Positions 33,094 to 43,916 of a stretch of DNA of 64,000 bases are shown here, piece after piece. The notes beneath the pieces are model-generated. The model did no database searches, had not been told where the DNA came from, and saw nothing but the letters and a program-made list of their open reading frames with translations. Origin of the DNA: Rhabditoides inermis (lineage: Eukaryota > Nematoda > Chromadorea > Rhabditida > Rhabditidae); NCBI GenBank assembly GCA_963966185.1, contig CAWZYM010000401.1, forward strand, positions 248,001 through 312,000. The letters are read 5' to 3'. The number at the start of each line of letters is the position of its first letter. Within the stretch, counting starts at the first letter, position 1. The position numbers were made by a program, and so were the translations under genes.

Positions 33094-33601
33094 TCAGGCC
33101 ATGTACATTTCGTCGTGTCGGTAGCCCCCGTTCGCGTACGTTCCCTTGCCGTTTTCGCTCGCTGAAAACAATGATTAAAAGAAATGAGATGACGATTTAA
33201 AAACAAATCTATAAACAAAAATTGAAAACCTAAAACTTACCAATACTGTACATGGAAATAGAGTGTGCGGGGCTGTTACTTGGTGAGGAGACGATAGATT
33301 CGAAAAGCGGGCCCTGGAAAAAAATACTCATAGACTCCCATACTGTGAACAGAGTCTAGACAATGAGGTAACACGAAGCCATATAATCTCACATGAACGG
33401 CTGCCGCCTCGTAGCCGAGAAGAATCGGCAGGTTCACAAACGTACACCTGAATATTGATAATATTTATTTCAAAAATTACATTTACTATTAAGTGTATTA
33501 AAGGTGAAAACATACCGTAGTACTAATGCGACGAGTAGAATGAATAAAATAACGATCCCGACCCCGACTAAAAGCCATGACTCCATTGCTTCGCCGTTCA
33601 T
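33094..33601 (-). CDS. small single-pass membrane protein, family not recognised
   Basis: Four exons (high to low): 33601-33516, 33447-33393, 33313-33241, 33161-33094; phases agree and give 93 residues. The short N-terminus MNGEAMES precedes one clear membrane helix (WLLVGVGIVILFILLVALVL, residues 9-28), then a cytosolic-like tail rich in Ser, Pro, Tyr and Met, ending GGYRHDEMYMA. There is no cleavable signal peptide, so a type III or signal-anchor topology is likely. The ATG lies six bases after TTTTTTTCAG with no upstream coding exon, a typical place for spliced-leader addition. Function unknown. Confidence 0.75.
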
Positions 33602-33607
33602 GTGTGG

Positions 33608-34999
33608 CTGAAAAAAAGTAAAAATATAAAATTAATAAATGTTATAACATTATTGCAGTCAAAAACACATAATGAGGCCTAGAAGTATTGATGGATGACA
33701 AGTTGCAAGCTACATCTATGTCGTTCACATGAGTGCGATCTGTCAGTCAACTTTTTTCTTCAAATTACGCGAAATTGTGTAAATTGTGAATGTCCAAATG
33801 ACTTCCGCATCGACTCACAGACATAGCAAAACTGCAATTTGTTTGCTAGCTTGCGATGAAAAAGTTAATCTTCGTGCTCTACAAAATTGAACAGAAAGGA
33901 TTGAAAAGCGTAATCCTCTAAATGCAAGCTTTTTGTCTTTTGTCTCCTATGTTTTCTGCAACATGTGTCAACTGTCAGCGTCTCAATATTTTTTCCCACC
34001 GACCAAATACGATTACATATCACACAGACTTGCTTACATTAGTGAGAGTGTTGGGTGTGAGAAAGAAGGCTAGCGTTCTGTTGCTCACATTTCGTGGCAT
34101 CATCGCGACTGCAGCTGAAAAGGATAGGGAACAGGGTGGCTAGAAATAGATATAGCAACATCAACACATGCCAATAAGCGGCCACGCTGCGCGCAAAAAA
34201 AAAACAATGCCATATCAATGAAGCTGCCGAATGGGTCGCATGATAGCAAAATATGACGAGTGGAGCTGGCTGAATAGTTGCGTTCGAGCCAGCGTCACTC
34301 TGTTTGCTGGGAGGGAGAGAGAGGGAGAGAGAGGGAGAGGGAGAGAAGGATAGAGGGAGAGAGAGAGAGATGCGGTGGGAATCCTCATAGCAAAGACTGT
34401 ATGTGCACTGGCAACCAGCTGGAGGCGAGAGAGAGAGAACCGAGAGCAGGAGGAGGCGGAAAGTTTGCGATAGAATGAAGGGAACGCCTCTTTTGCGACT
34501 CACCATCGCTGCCCGAAAAAGACGCGTTAATAGCAAATTGGACACAAAGCGCAGAATTGTGTTGAAAGGAGAGAGAGAGGGCGTAGCATGAATGTTGTAT
34601 GCGGTCCACCATCTATCACTTCTGCAACGTGTAAACAACAACACAAACAGAGCCGACATTGATATGTGTCCAAACATGAGGTGGAGAAGAAAAAGAAGAA
34701 GAGGACGCGAGGGGGGGGAGAAGCAAGATGGATGGTACCACACTTTTTATCGCGAAAAATCTGACAATGCGCTCTGACATAACAACGTATACGTATGCGT
34801 AGGAAATGAATGAGAAAGCAGAGGGAAACGGGGAGAGAGAGACATGAGAGAGATATAACCAACACAGGCATAAGAGCATCTTTTTTCAGTGACTGATCAG
34901 TCCGCAATTTGCCGAGTGAATACTCCAGAGAAAGAGGGACTTATTACGAAAGAATGCTTCTATTGTGACGCGAGGCCGATAGAAGGGGGGCCAGGGAGA

Positions 35000-35047
<48 letters not shown>

Positions 35048-35411
35048 TCCTTCTCCTCTTCTTTTTGGTCGAGAGCGGCCTTCATATGAGGGATGATGGA
35101 ATGGGTGATAAAGAGAGGGCGGAGTGTGGGGAGGGAAGACGAAACAGCAAGATGTGCATCTGCACACACCACGTGCATGCAAATATAAAACGCGAAATCG
35201 CATTGGCGATTAATGTACGTGCTCCCGTTTTACATGTAACAGAACATTCTAATGTGTGTATGCGCCGGAAGATCGGTGAGTGATAGAAAATGTCGCCGTG
35301 TTGTCTGCCGGAAGTCGTTGTAGTTGTAGACGTTCGGATAACACAGTTGTAAACGACGCGAGTAGATAGAGAGCAGAGGGAGAGAGAGAGAAGAGTGAAA
35401 GAGGGAAGGAT

Positions 35412-35444
<33 letters not shown>

Positions 35445-36125
35445 TCATATCTGGTGTGCGGTGCCGGCTCCGTCACATTATCACATTTCGGGGGGTGGTG
35501 GTGGTGGATTTTTTTTTGGAAAGCGCGTAGCAATTCGCCCGCACAAAAACGAAATGAGCGAACAGACAGACGCAACCTGCGTCGATCAGATGATATGATA
35601 GCAAGAGAGTGTTTGCGTTCACATGTGCATAAAAAGTGTGTCACAATCGCGAAAAGAGCGCTTACACACACATTCACGTCGATAACAACAACGAAGCAAT
35701 ATGATTCCACACGACGCGAGAGATTTCGCGCGTGCGCCGCCGCAGCGATCGAATCGCCGATTGACATTCTCCGTTCAACCGCTCTCTCCCCCAACCGGAC
35801 TGCTATGCTAATCGCAGTGTGTGTGTTTTCCGCACGCTCCCTCGATTACCCAGGTGCACTCTACCAGTAGAATCGATTTATCATCACTGATAGATAATAG
35901 ACCCGGTCATTAGGAGCATGACTGACGGGAAGAGGCTACATGAGAGAGAGAGAGAGACAATTGACAGGAATCGATCGGTGGTGGTGGTGGTGGATATACA
36001 TACATACATACACAAAAGGCAAGCAATATAAGGCACGACTGGGACCGGCGGGATGCGACGAAGCGGCGAGAAAGCACACGGGGGCGAGCGAGAGAAGAGA
36101 TGCTAGGATCGCAAAAGTGTCAGGT
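33608..36125. other. 2.5-kb region without a recognised gene
   Basis: Lies upstream of the small membrane protein gene and downstream of the tyrosine-rich gene. It holds (GA)n or (CT)n tracts at 34312-34372, 35005-35045, 35375-35440 and 35941-35958, a GGTGGTGGTGG run and a (CATA)n run near 35995. The long open frames are low-complexity or shadow frames. Confidence 0.6.
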
Positions 36126-36520
36126 TCACTGCCACTGCGCCTTATACTGGCGGTACTTGCGGTCGTAGGTGTTGGGCATCTCCAGCTCCCTGGTCGACAC
36201 GTACACATCTAGCAGCTCGCGCATCCGCCTGTCCCAATAGGCCGGCGTCGCGAACTTGGTGCGGAAATCGTGCGCCGACGGCACCAGCTCTGCAATGGCG
36301 GCAACGGGTAAGGACGAATGGCGCTGCCTACCTAGCGCTCAGTACAGGTATCGGTTCGGGTAGTAGGCCGAGTAGCCGGCGAACGGCGCTAGAATCGAAC
36401 GGGGGTTAGAGGAAAAAGGGTCACTTAGCAAAAGTGTGTATGTGCAAAGTGTGCCGAAAGAATCACGCAGGAGACACTACGCATAGCGTCAAGTCACTCG
36501 AAATGATGGGGCGAAACAGT

Positions 36521-36587
<67 letters not shown>

Positions 36588-36926
36588 ACAGCGTTGGTGG
36601 TTAGGGAAGTGGCGAGTGTGTGCGTGCGCGAAAAGTGCACACGGTGGAAACTGCGACACTCTTTTGATGTAGGAGATTTGCGTAGCAGCTCCTACCGCGT
36701 GCACTTCGTACTGTCCAAACGTACCGCTCCTGTAGTGGTGCAGACCGAGCGAGTAGCGGTTGGTGGCCGAGTCGAGCAGGTACGTGCGGTGCGGGGTGTA
36801 GGTGCGGCGCAGGTAGTCCGAGTAGATCGAGCTGCAAAGGGGAGGGTTGGAGTGGAGAGAGAGAGAGAGAGGGGGGGGGGGGGAGAGAGAGGGAGAGAAA
36901 TAGTAAAAGAGGGAAACTGAGGGAGA

Positions 36927-36972
<46 letters not shown>

Positions 36973-37542
36973 CACCCGTAACGGTTGAAGTACGAGCTGT
37001 AGGGGTAGTCGTAGTTGTAGCTGAAACGATACAGAATTCTCGCAGTGCTCATTATACAGTGGGCTGTAGCTCACTACCGTCAAAATGCGTCAGCAGTGAC
37101 CGTACTCACTACTCACAATTAATATTTCTACTAGTGATATTTTAATAAAGATGAATTCACAGTACTCTGCTATTGTCTGCTATTGTCATTCAGAAGAGGA
37201 CAGCAAAAGCGACCTGCGAGAAATGGAATAGAGACCGGTACCGTACTCACGTGTAGTCCTTGTAGCGCGTCCAGTAGTTGTAGTAGGGCGTGTAGAAGTA
37301 GGGGTTGGGCAGGTAGTCCGAGTGCGCGTAGCGGCGGCCCGAGAACAGCGACGTCCTGCACAAAGACGATGTTAATGTGTTCAATTCTACAAATACAGAA
37401 TAGAACTAGCTACCGAATTTTCTCACTTGCTCAGTCAACCACAAAACAACAGCTAATAAGAATATCTAGTTTATAGCGCCTTTTTATTTTGCCGTTCTTA
37501 CATCTTACGCAATTTCTTCTTCTCTGACTCGTTCTTTGTAAC

Positions 37543-37590
<48 letters not shown>

Positions 37591-37602
37591 GCTCTCTCTC
37601 CC

Positions 37603-37651
<49 letters not shown>

Positions 37652-38752
37652 TCTCTCTCTCTCTCTTTCCATAATTGTCATACCTGTAGAGCGGCGAGAA
37701 GTAGTAGTAGCGGTCGTACCAGTAGTCGTCGAACTGCAAGAACCGTATTCCCTGACGGAATGAACTACCGCTACAGTACGCCAGCCTACAGCCTACAGTA
37801 CCTTGAAGCGCGCCCCGAATATGCCGTAAGGCCTCACCAGGTTGTAGTCCTTGCGGTAGCGGTAGGGGTACTGCATGTGCACCGAGTGCCACTGCGGACG
37901 GTAGCGGTCGCTGGAGTATCGATTGATTATATTGATTATCAGAAAGATTATTGATTGAAGTTTGAACTCGACTCGGATTGGGTGAGGTTCGTATTACGTG
38001 TGATCATGGTGATTTTATTTAGATTGATCAGCTGATATTGATTTCTCACTAATCCACTTCACCTGTAGCGGATGTGCGCGGTGAGATCGGGCACGGAGCT
38101 GGTGCGCGTCAGCTGGAAATCAATCGATAAATCGATAACTGTGTTGTTGTGTCGTTGATCACTGATCACTGCCCCCGGGGATAAGTATCTCTATGATAAT
38201 GTCTTGCGCCTCTTGAGTTTTGATGTGATCGTTTTGCGCCGGCGCGAGAGAGATATATGCGCTAGGAGAGAGAGAGAGAGAGGGTAGGGGTGATCAAAGG
38301 TCTCGTCTCTTTCTCTTTCCCTCTCTCCCTCTCGCCCTCTCATCGCCCCCTCTCCCGATGGCGCTTTTTCCGCGAAGCAATAGCGCTGCCACCTGAGCGA
38401 ATGCGTGGGATGGCAGCTGTTTGAGAGAGAGAGAGAGAGTGCGATCGCGGGTTAGTGGCAACACAACGCGACAAACACACACACACACAACAAGTATACA
38501 CACAGACAGACCAGAGCGGGCGGGCCGAGGTTGTCTTTGGAGACGACAGTCACCGTGCCCGCCTGCCGCCACAGTTGCTCCGGCGAAAACTCCTGTACGC
38601 ACACAATCAATGACACACTGAAGCGGGTTAGCAAGGCGGACGAGAACGCGACGCGACGCGTGACGTACCAGCAGGGTGGGGCGCGCGTCGCAGCTGCGGC
38701 TGCGCGAGAGCGCGACGCAAGAGCGCGCGCGCTGGAGAGAGTAGTCACTCAT
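36126..38752 (-). CDS. tyrosine-rich protein with two alternative last exons
   Basis: Eight shared exons (high to low): 38752-38669, 38592-38512, 38112-38063, 37910-37802, 37733-37684, 37355-37251, 37020-36976, 36831-36725. They can join, in the same phase, to 36388-36339 (ends PFAGYSAYYPNRYLY-stop, total 226 residues) or to 36289-36126 (ends YRQYKAQWQ-stop, total 264). The N-terminus MSDYSLQRARSCVALSRS is Ser/Arg-rich. From exon 4 on the protein is extremely rich in Tyr, Arg, Asp and Pro (DDYWYDRYYYFSPLYR, PYYNYWTRYKDYTYNYDY). No signal peptide or membrane segment. The start follows TATTTCAG, a possible trans-splice acceptor. I do not recognise the family; a structural or muscle-associated role would be speculation. 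Confidence 0.8.
36339..36388 (-). CDS. alternative last exon (short form) of the tyrosine-rich gene
   Basis: Acceptor TTCTAG and an in-frame stop after NRYLY. Its composition continues the tyrosine-rich repeat style of the preceding exons. It precedes the other last exon by 50 bp, so choice between them would need competing acceptors or poly(A) sites. Confidence 0.7.
36521..36585 (+). repeat. (CT)n microsatellite, nearly perfect
   Basis: About 32 uninterrupted CT units in the intron before the alternative last exons. Confidence 0.93.
37540..37672 (+). repeat. (CT)n microsatellite
   Basis: CT tract with TTTCT and T9 interruptions in an intron of the tyrosine-rich gene. Confidence 0.9.
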
Positions 38753-38919
38753 CTGAAATACAGTGACGATTGAAAAGCAACGCGTGATAGGAACAGTGAA
38801 CGCGTGCTCGAGAGAGAGAACAAACAGTGAGTAATGGTTTTGCGAGCAGCAGTGGGATAACGGACGATCTAAGACAATGCGGGTTGGATCTAGGGGCGGT
38901 GAAACTATATATCCCTCCT

Positions 38920-38954
<35 letters not shown>

Positions 38955-39430
38955 TGCCTCTCCCCTCTCCCTCTCTCACTCCTCCCGCCCCCATACCGCA
39001 CCGACAACAACTGCACCCCGGCATAACACATGGACGAGAGGGAAAGAGCGGGCGGCAGGCGGAGAGGCCCGGGGCGAGAGCGCAAACCTGCGCCACCGAA
39101 ACAACTGATAAACAGATAAACAGCTGATCGGGCGGCATGGAGGTAGATCGAGTTACTATACGAAGAAGCGTCGTAGATAATGGGGGACCAGAGACGATTC
39201 CGCTAATTGATTCCATAGTACGTGCGGGGCTTTTGGGGATGTGGTGTGGTGTCCATTCAAAGGGGGGCTCTTTTTGTCCCGCGCGCTCGCGTCTCCTGGA
39301 AACCTGGAAAGTGTGTGGTGTGCGTGTGGAAGCGCATCGCAGTCACAAGACATACTCGCTCCGCACCTGCTCCGCACCTGCCGATTCTAGCGTCGACCAT
39401 TCCGCTTCTCAGATTCCCGCGGACGTGTTG
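38753..39430. promoter_or_regulatory. divergent upstream region of the tyrosine-rich and coiled-coil genes
   Basis: Lies between the two divergent starts (38752 minus, 39591 plus). Contains a (CT)n tract at 38921-38953. No exon recognised, and no specific promoter motif is claimed. Confidence 0.45.
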
Positions 39431-39589
39431 AAGGTGTGGTCAGTCTCTGCGAGAATCATTCTCGGAGTTGGATGTTATTGGACGGCATTCCGTTGTAATT
39501 TGGAGGTTTGAGAAGGAAATTGGAAGTAGTTGAAAGTAGGTGGAAGACATTTTGAGAATGATTTGAAGATTGAAGAGCCTGACCGCAGG
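39431..39589. mobile_element. TIR element family M directly upstream of the coiled-coil gene
   Basis: Left end AAGGTGTGGTCAGTCTCTGC, inverted repeat arms GAGAATCATTCTC and GGAGGTTTGAGAAGG / GTTTGAAAGT-like, and right end GAAGAGCCTGACCGCAGG. The right end supplies the only AG just before the ATG at 39591 (CGCAG/GTATG). Confidence 0.7.
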
Positions 39590-39590
39590 T

Positions 39591-42500
39591 ATGTCGACGC
39601 GTCGTCGCAATGGCAGCAACCGCGACACGGCCAAGGACATCATGTTGGGGCTGGCGCCGTCCGGCACCGCGCCTCGCCAGCCAAAGGAGGGCGTCAGCCA
39701 GCAGGTGTGTACCACTCACTGTAATTCCAACTGTGTTTTGAAGGCAGTGGTGAAATCGTAACTTGTAACCTGATCCTGTAACCTACCTTCCCATTTTGCA
39801 TATCCTTCTAACACCACCAACATTCATAGTTTAATGTATTAGTTATGTTTTGGTGCAGGGTCGCTCCACGTCCATCGGTCGCTCGCGCGGCAAGAGCGCC
39901 GACTACAATAGTAAAGTGGTACCGGCGTGTGAACCCCCAACCCCCCCCCCATATATTTTAGTGTGCGCATCCATCTTTCCGTATAGGTACTCTCGTTCAG
40001 GTCTCTCGTGACACGAGCGTAGAAGACATTCACAGAAAGCTGCGCAATCTGGAGAGTCAGAACAGGGAGTTGCTAGAGGCGGAAAAGGTGAGAAAGGATC
40101 ATCAAAGGTTTGTCATGTTTCGAAACTGCTCAGAACGCGCGGCGTCGGCTGGAGCAGAACCAGGAGAGTCTGCAGCGGAAGATCGCCAACACGGACAACG
40201 CGGCGTCGTGAGTGGTCCCGATGAATGTCTCGTCTCATGCAAAGCATTCCAGGTCGCGAGACGTGGAAGACTTGCGGCGCCAGCTGGGACAGTTTGACGG
40301 CAAGGTAGCAAAAAGCAGAACATTTATTCAATGTGTTATACAAGTTTTAAAATGCGAAAAAGGGGGTGCATTATTTATGGTATTTTTTCACATTCTGGTG
40401 CTACATAAAACATAAACTTCGAAAATCAGAGGGTACACTCAAATCAGAGGGCTTTCAGTTCTCCAATCTCAAACCCTTTCAGTTCTCCAATCTCTCCGGT
40501 GAGCTGAAGCAGCTTCGATCGGCGCTCGACCGTCAAGTCAACGACCTCATGCACATCAACAACGAAATCAAGAGCCGGCCCACCGTCGACCCAAACGTGA
40601 GCAAAACACAAAAACACGTCGCCAAAACACAAAGCACACTTGCAGAAGATCGCGTCGTCAGCGCAGCAGATGGAGAACAAGGTGCGCGACATGCACTCGC
40701 AGATGATGGCCCTGCGGCAGGCACTCGACAGGGAGCAGCAGGAGAGACAGCGGGAGGCCAGGGTGCTCAACGACAAGTGAGATGAGCTCATTAGTTTTAG
40801 TTCACTGCCGGCTTACATTTACTTACATCGCATTGGTTATCGCAATGTGTTTCCGCTGTTTATTAGGGTTTACTTGGAGCTTGAGAACTTGAGATCGGAA
40901 AAGCAATGAATAAAGTTTTAAGATAAAACCTTTTATAAAAGTTTTGTTCAGTTGTATAAAATAAAAGGATGAAACTTATTGACCTCGCGCGGGGTCGAAC
41001 CGCTGGTCTGATGTGTGCATTTGTGTTTTTTTTATATGATAAGCACTATCACTACTCACGAAAGTAGTTAGCGGTGATAAAAAATGTGTATTTTTCAGCA
41101 TCACTCGTCTGCAGGACTATATTCGACAAAACGAGAACAGCAAAAATGAAATACTCAACAGCCTTTCGAAGAAGGGTGATATGGATAAGGTATAAAATTT
41201 ATTTTAAAAAAAATCGGTATTTTTTATATTTATTTCAGGATAAGCTGAATGAAGAGACACGACGATTGAATGAAAAGATTGGCCTAATCACAGCGGAAGT
41301 CACCCGCAATATGAACGACACTCAGAACAGAATACGCGATGAGATGAACGCAAAGATAGGCTCACTCGACTCGGTGCGTTAAAATAAGTAATAACACTAC
41401 AATTTCAAAAGATATACGCATTTACAAAGATAAAAGTATCTCACCTACATTTCTGAATATGTCAAAAAGATTGATCTCGGGCGGGCTCGAACCGCCGACC
41501 TTCTGTGTGTTAGACAGATGTGATAACCACTACACCACGAGACCACATGCGAGAGAGCGCATGTGCGGCGGGATGTGCTCTTATTGCAGGCAATCAATCA
41601 ATCAATCAATCGTATATCCGGAATCGTTATATCTGAATATGACAACACAATCATAATGATATGAAGCATACAGTAGTGCCTAAGATGCTAATACATAATA
41701 GGCTAACGCCGGGGAAAGACAGGTCGGCTGACAAGGCTAGTGGTGGAAAGACGATACTTGATCGATAATCATTCCTGGACCATTAGAGTACCATTCTTGA
41801 CGTGTAGAGCTCCGGGTTTTCCTTTGTTTCCATGCCAATCAGTATCTCCTCGCGCCATAGCTGCTTCCACATGAGGGTACTTCCCGCCGCCTCACTGGTT
41901 ACTCGGGAAGGATTCTTGTCGATGACCGAACATTCGGTGGCGGTGGGGCAAAATGAGGACCCGACCGCACGCCGCGGGGAAAAGAAGAAGAAGTGTAGCG
42001 GTTAGCACTCAGTCCGTTGTGGTCCGTTGCAGGCAATGCGCTCGCAAATAGACGCTCGCATTGACTCCGACAAGGACTCAAAGAGGAAGTTGGAAGAGAA
42101 GCTGCGATCGCAGGGGGAGACAATAGACACTCTGCAGAAGAATATGACGGTGTGTTTATATTGTTATATATCCTATCCTATTAATTATCAGTGATCCCTT
42201 GCAGTCAGAGAAAGCCAAGCACAAGGACCGCTTCCAAAAGGTGAACGAGGCTCTGGCCGCACTGGAGCAGCACCTCGAACTCGGCAGCAACAAGGTCGAC
42301 CAGAAAGTCAGCCAGGAGGCAAAGGACAGGTGAGAGATCTAAAATCTATTGTTTAATGCGAGTATATTTACCTTTACCTTTACCACACATGACATCATAC
42401 ATTCATTATGAATAATTCATACATGTGCATGTAGTTGGATTTCAAATCAAATCAAAATCATATGTTTACTCGGTAGTATAGTGGTTAGTATCCGCATCTG

Positions 42501-43108
42501 TAGTTGGAATCACACATATGGGAATGCGCAACTTAATGGTACATCTTTCTTCCAGGAAGATGCACGAGAAGAGCCTGCTGTCTCGGATGAATGAAATCGA
42601 GTCGCGTCTCTCCAACCACACCTCTGCTATGAACAAGACGATCGACGACCTCGAGGCTGGCAAGGAGAAACGCACCGCGCCCCCGCCCCCGCTGGACGTC
42701 GACGCGGTGCGTGTTTACTTGTTTGTTTGTTTGTTTGTTTACTTGTTTTTTTTAAGCTGCGCCGTGAGATGGAGGCGATCGCCGCCGACAAGAACAAGCT
42801 GAGCATGGAGGGGCTGCTGAAGCTCGAGGAGAAGATGAGCAAGATGCAGACCGGTAAGCGGGCGGAGTCACAAGGGGCGGAGCTTCTTGTTGTTGAGGTC
42901 TGCACCGCGACAAGAGGGAGATGGCGGATCGCGTGGCGGAACTCAGCGACAACGATCAAATGCAAAAGTGAGAGGCAATAATAAATTATAAATCGATCAT
43001 TTTTTTCAGAATGAAGGCAAAACTGAATCAGCTGGATGAACTACAGGAGGACATGGAAAAAGCACATGATCGGATCGCGGACAAAGTGGAGCGGCAGATA
43101 CCACAGGA

Positions 43109-43148
<40 letters not shown>

Positions 43149-43916
43149 AGAGAAAGAGAAAGAGAAAGAGGAAGAGAAAGAGAGAATCTTCAGCTCAACG
43201 AACTCTCCGCCAAAGCCGACAACATCAAGCACCAACTCAACGCCCGGATCGACAAGGAGGAGGAGGAACGGTAGAGTTTTTTAATCAATGTTTTTTTTTA
43301 AATATATATATTTCACTATCAGATACCTCGCAATCAAAGAACTGCAAGAAGCGTACGCCAAGCTAATGAAGAGCAAGGCTGGCGCCGCTGCTGCGGAGGC
43401 GAACGGAGATGTACATATTATCTCTCTCTCTCTCTCTCTCTCCCCTCTCTCTCACTCACTCTCACTCACTCCTTATTCTCCAGGGTGCGATGCGTCGTGA
43501 CGTGGACGAGTGCAAGATTGCTATCAAGAAGCTGGCCGAATCAGTCACCACAGTCAAAAATGTATTGGATAAGAAGATCGGCGATGAGAAAATCAAGGTA
43601 AGTGGCGAAATGATGTCCGCGTACTTTTTTCGATATATTTTCTGAAAGACTCTCCCCATCTAGAACGTCCGGATACTTACATGTTTTTTAAAAAAATATA
43701 TTATTTACAGTAATTAGGTAATGAAATAAATCGTTCCAGTGTGCCTTGAAAAATATCAAAAATTGATCCCTTGACATCCTGTCTAGGCTGCAAAGCGGGT
43801 GATTGTAGGGGAGAGGGGAAAGTATGTCAGCGAAGCGTCCTTCCTTTCTTCTCCCAATCATTCACTGTTTGCAGAGAGAAAACGAAATCGACAGGCTCGA
43901 AAGAATGGTCAAGTAA
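39591..43916 (+). CDS. long coiled-coil protein, family not recognised
   Basis: Nineteen exons: 39591-39704, 39859-39910, 39987-40087, 40134-40207, 40253-40304, 40483-40596, 40646-40776, 41099-41189, 41239-41373, 42033-42149, 42205-42329, 42556-42706, 42757-42853, 42898-42967, 43010-43109, 43194-43270, 43323-43410, 43484-43597, 43875-43916; phases sum to 614 residues. After a basic Ser/Arg-rich head (MSTRRRNGSNRD), nearly the whole chain is heptad-like coiled coil (RKLRNLESQNRELLEAEK through NEIDRLERMVK). A proline break (RTAPPPPLDVD) falls near residue 415. No signal or membrane segment. It could be a cytoskeletal, centrosomal or ciliary structural protein, but composition alone does not decide. 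An alternative acceptor at 40459 would add eight residues in frame. An AATAAA signal lies at 44002-44007. Confidence 0.88.
40981..41064 (-). repeat. tRNA-like pseudogene
   Basis: The minus strand has GAGTAGTGATAGTG (box A-like) and GCGGTTCGACCCCGC (T arm), separated by an A8-containing insert. The acceptor arm does not pair. It resembles a decayed relative of the tRNA-Val gene 400 bp away. Confidence 0.5.
41472..41544 (-). tRNA. tRNA-Val (anticodon AAC)
   Basis: Seventy-three bases fold into a complete cloverleaf. The acceptor stem GGTCTCG pairs with CGAGATC (one G-T), the D arm lies in TGGTGTAGTGGTTATCACA, the anticodon stem TCTGT/ACAGA holds loop CTAACAC, and the T arm is GGCGG-TTCGAGC-CCGCC. 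A run of five T on the minus strand (plus-strand A5 at 41464-41468) follows as a pol III terminator. The gene lies antisense inside the 41374-42032 intron of the coiled-coil gene. Confidence 0.95.
42468..42501 (+). pseudogene. tRNA-Asp 5' half
   Basis: The sequence runs ACTCGGTAGTATAGTGG, then TTAGTATCCGC and ATCTGT, matching the 5' half of a eukaryotic tRNA-Asp up to the anticodon loop. It stops there; no T arm follows. It lies in the 42330-42555 intron of the coiled-coil gene. Confidence 0.8.
43110..43187 (+). repeat. (GA)n/(GAAA)n microsatellite filling an intron
   Basis: Begins with the donor itself (GAT/GTGAGAGAGAG) and runs almost to the acceptor ATCTTCAG at 43193, so the intron consists of the repeat plus a six-base tail. 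Confidence 0.92.

Noticed and set aside
34039..34743. A 234-residue minus-strand open frame
   Set aside because: Mostly Ser/Leu/Pro and Cys from CT-rich DNA, no splice-consistent extension and no family resemblance.
19870..38752. An operon of the four minus-strand genes
   Set aside because: Gaps are 0.6-2.7 kb, far more than the roughly 100 bp typical of nematode operons, and a plus-strand gene may lie between two of them.
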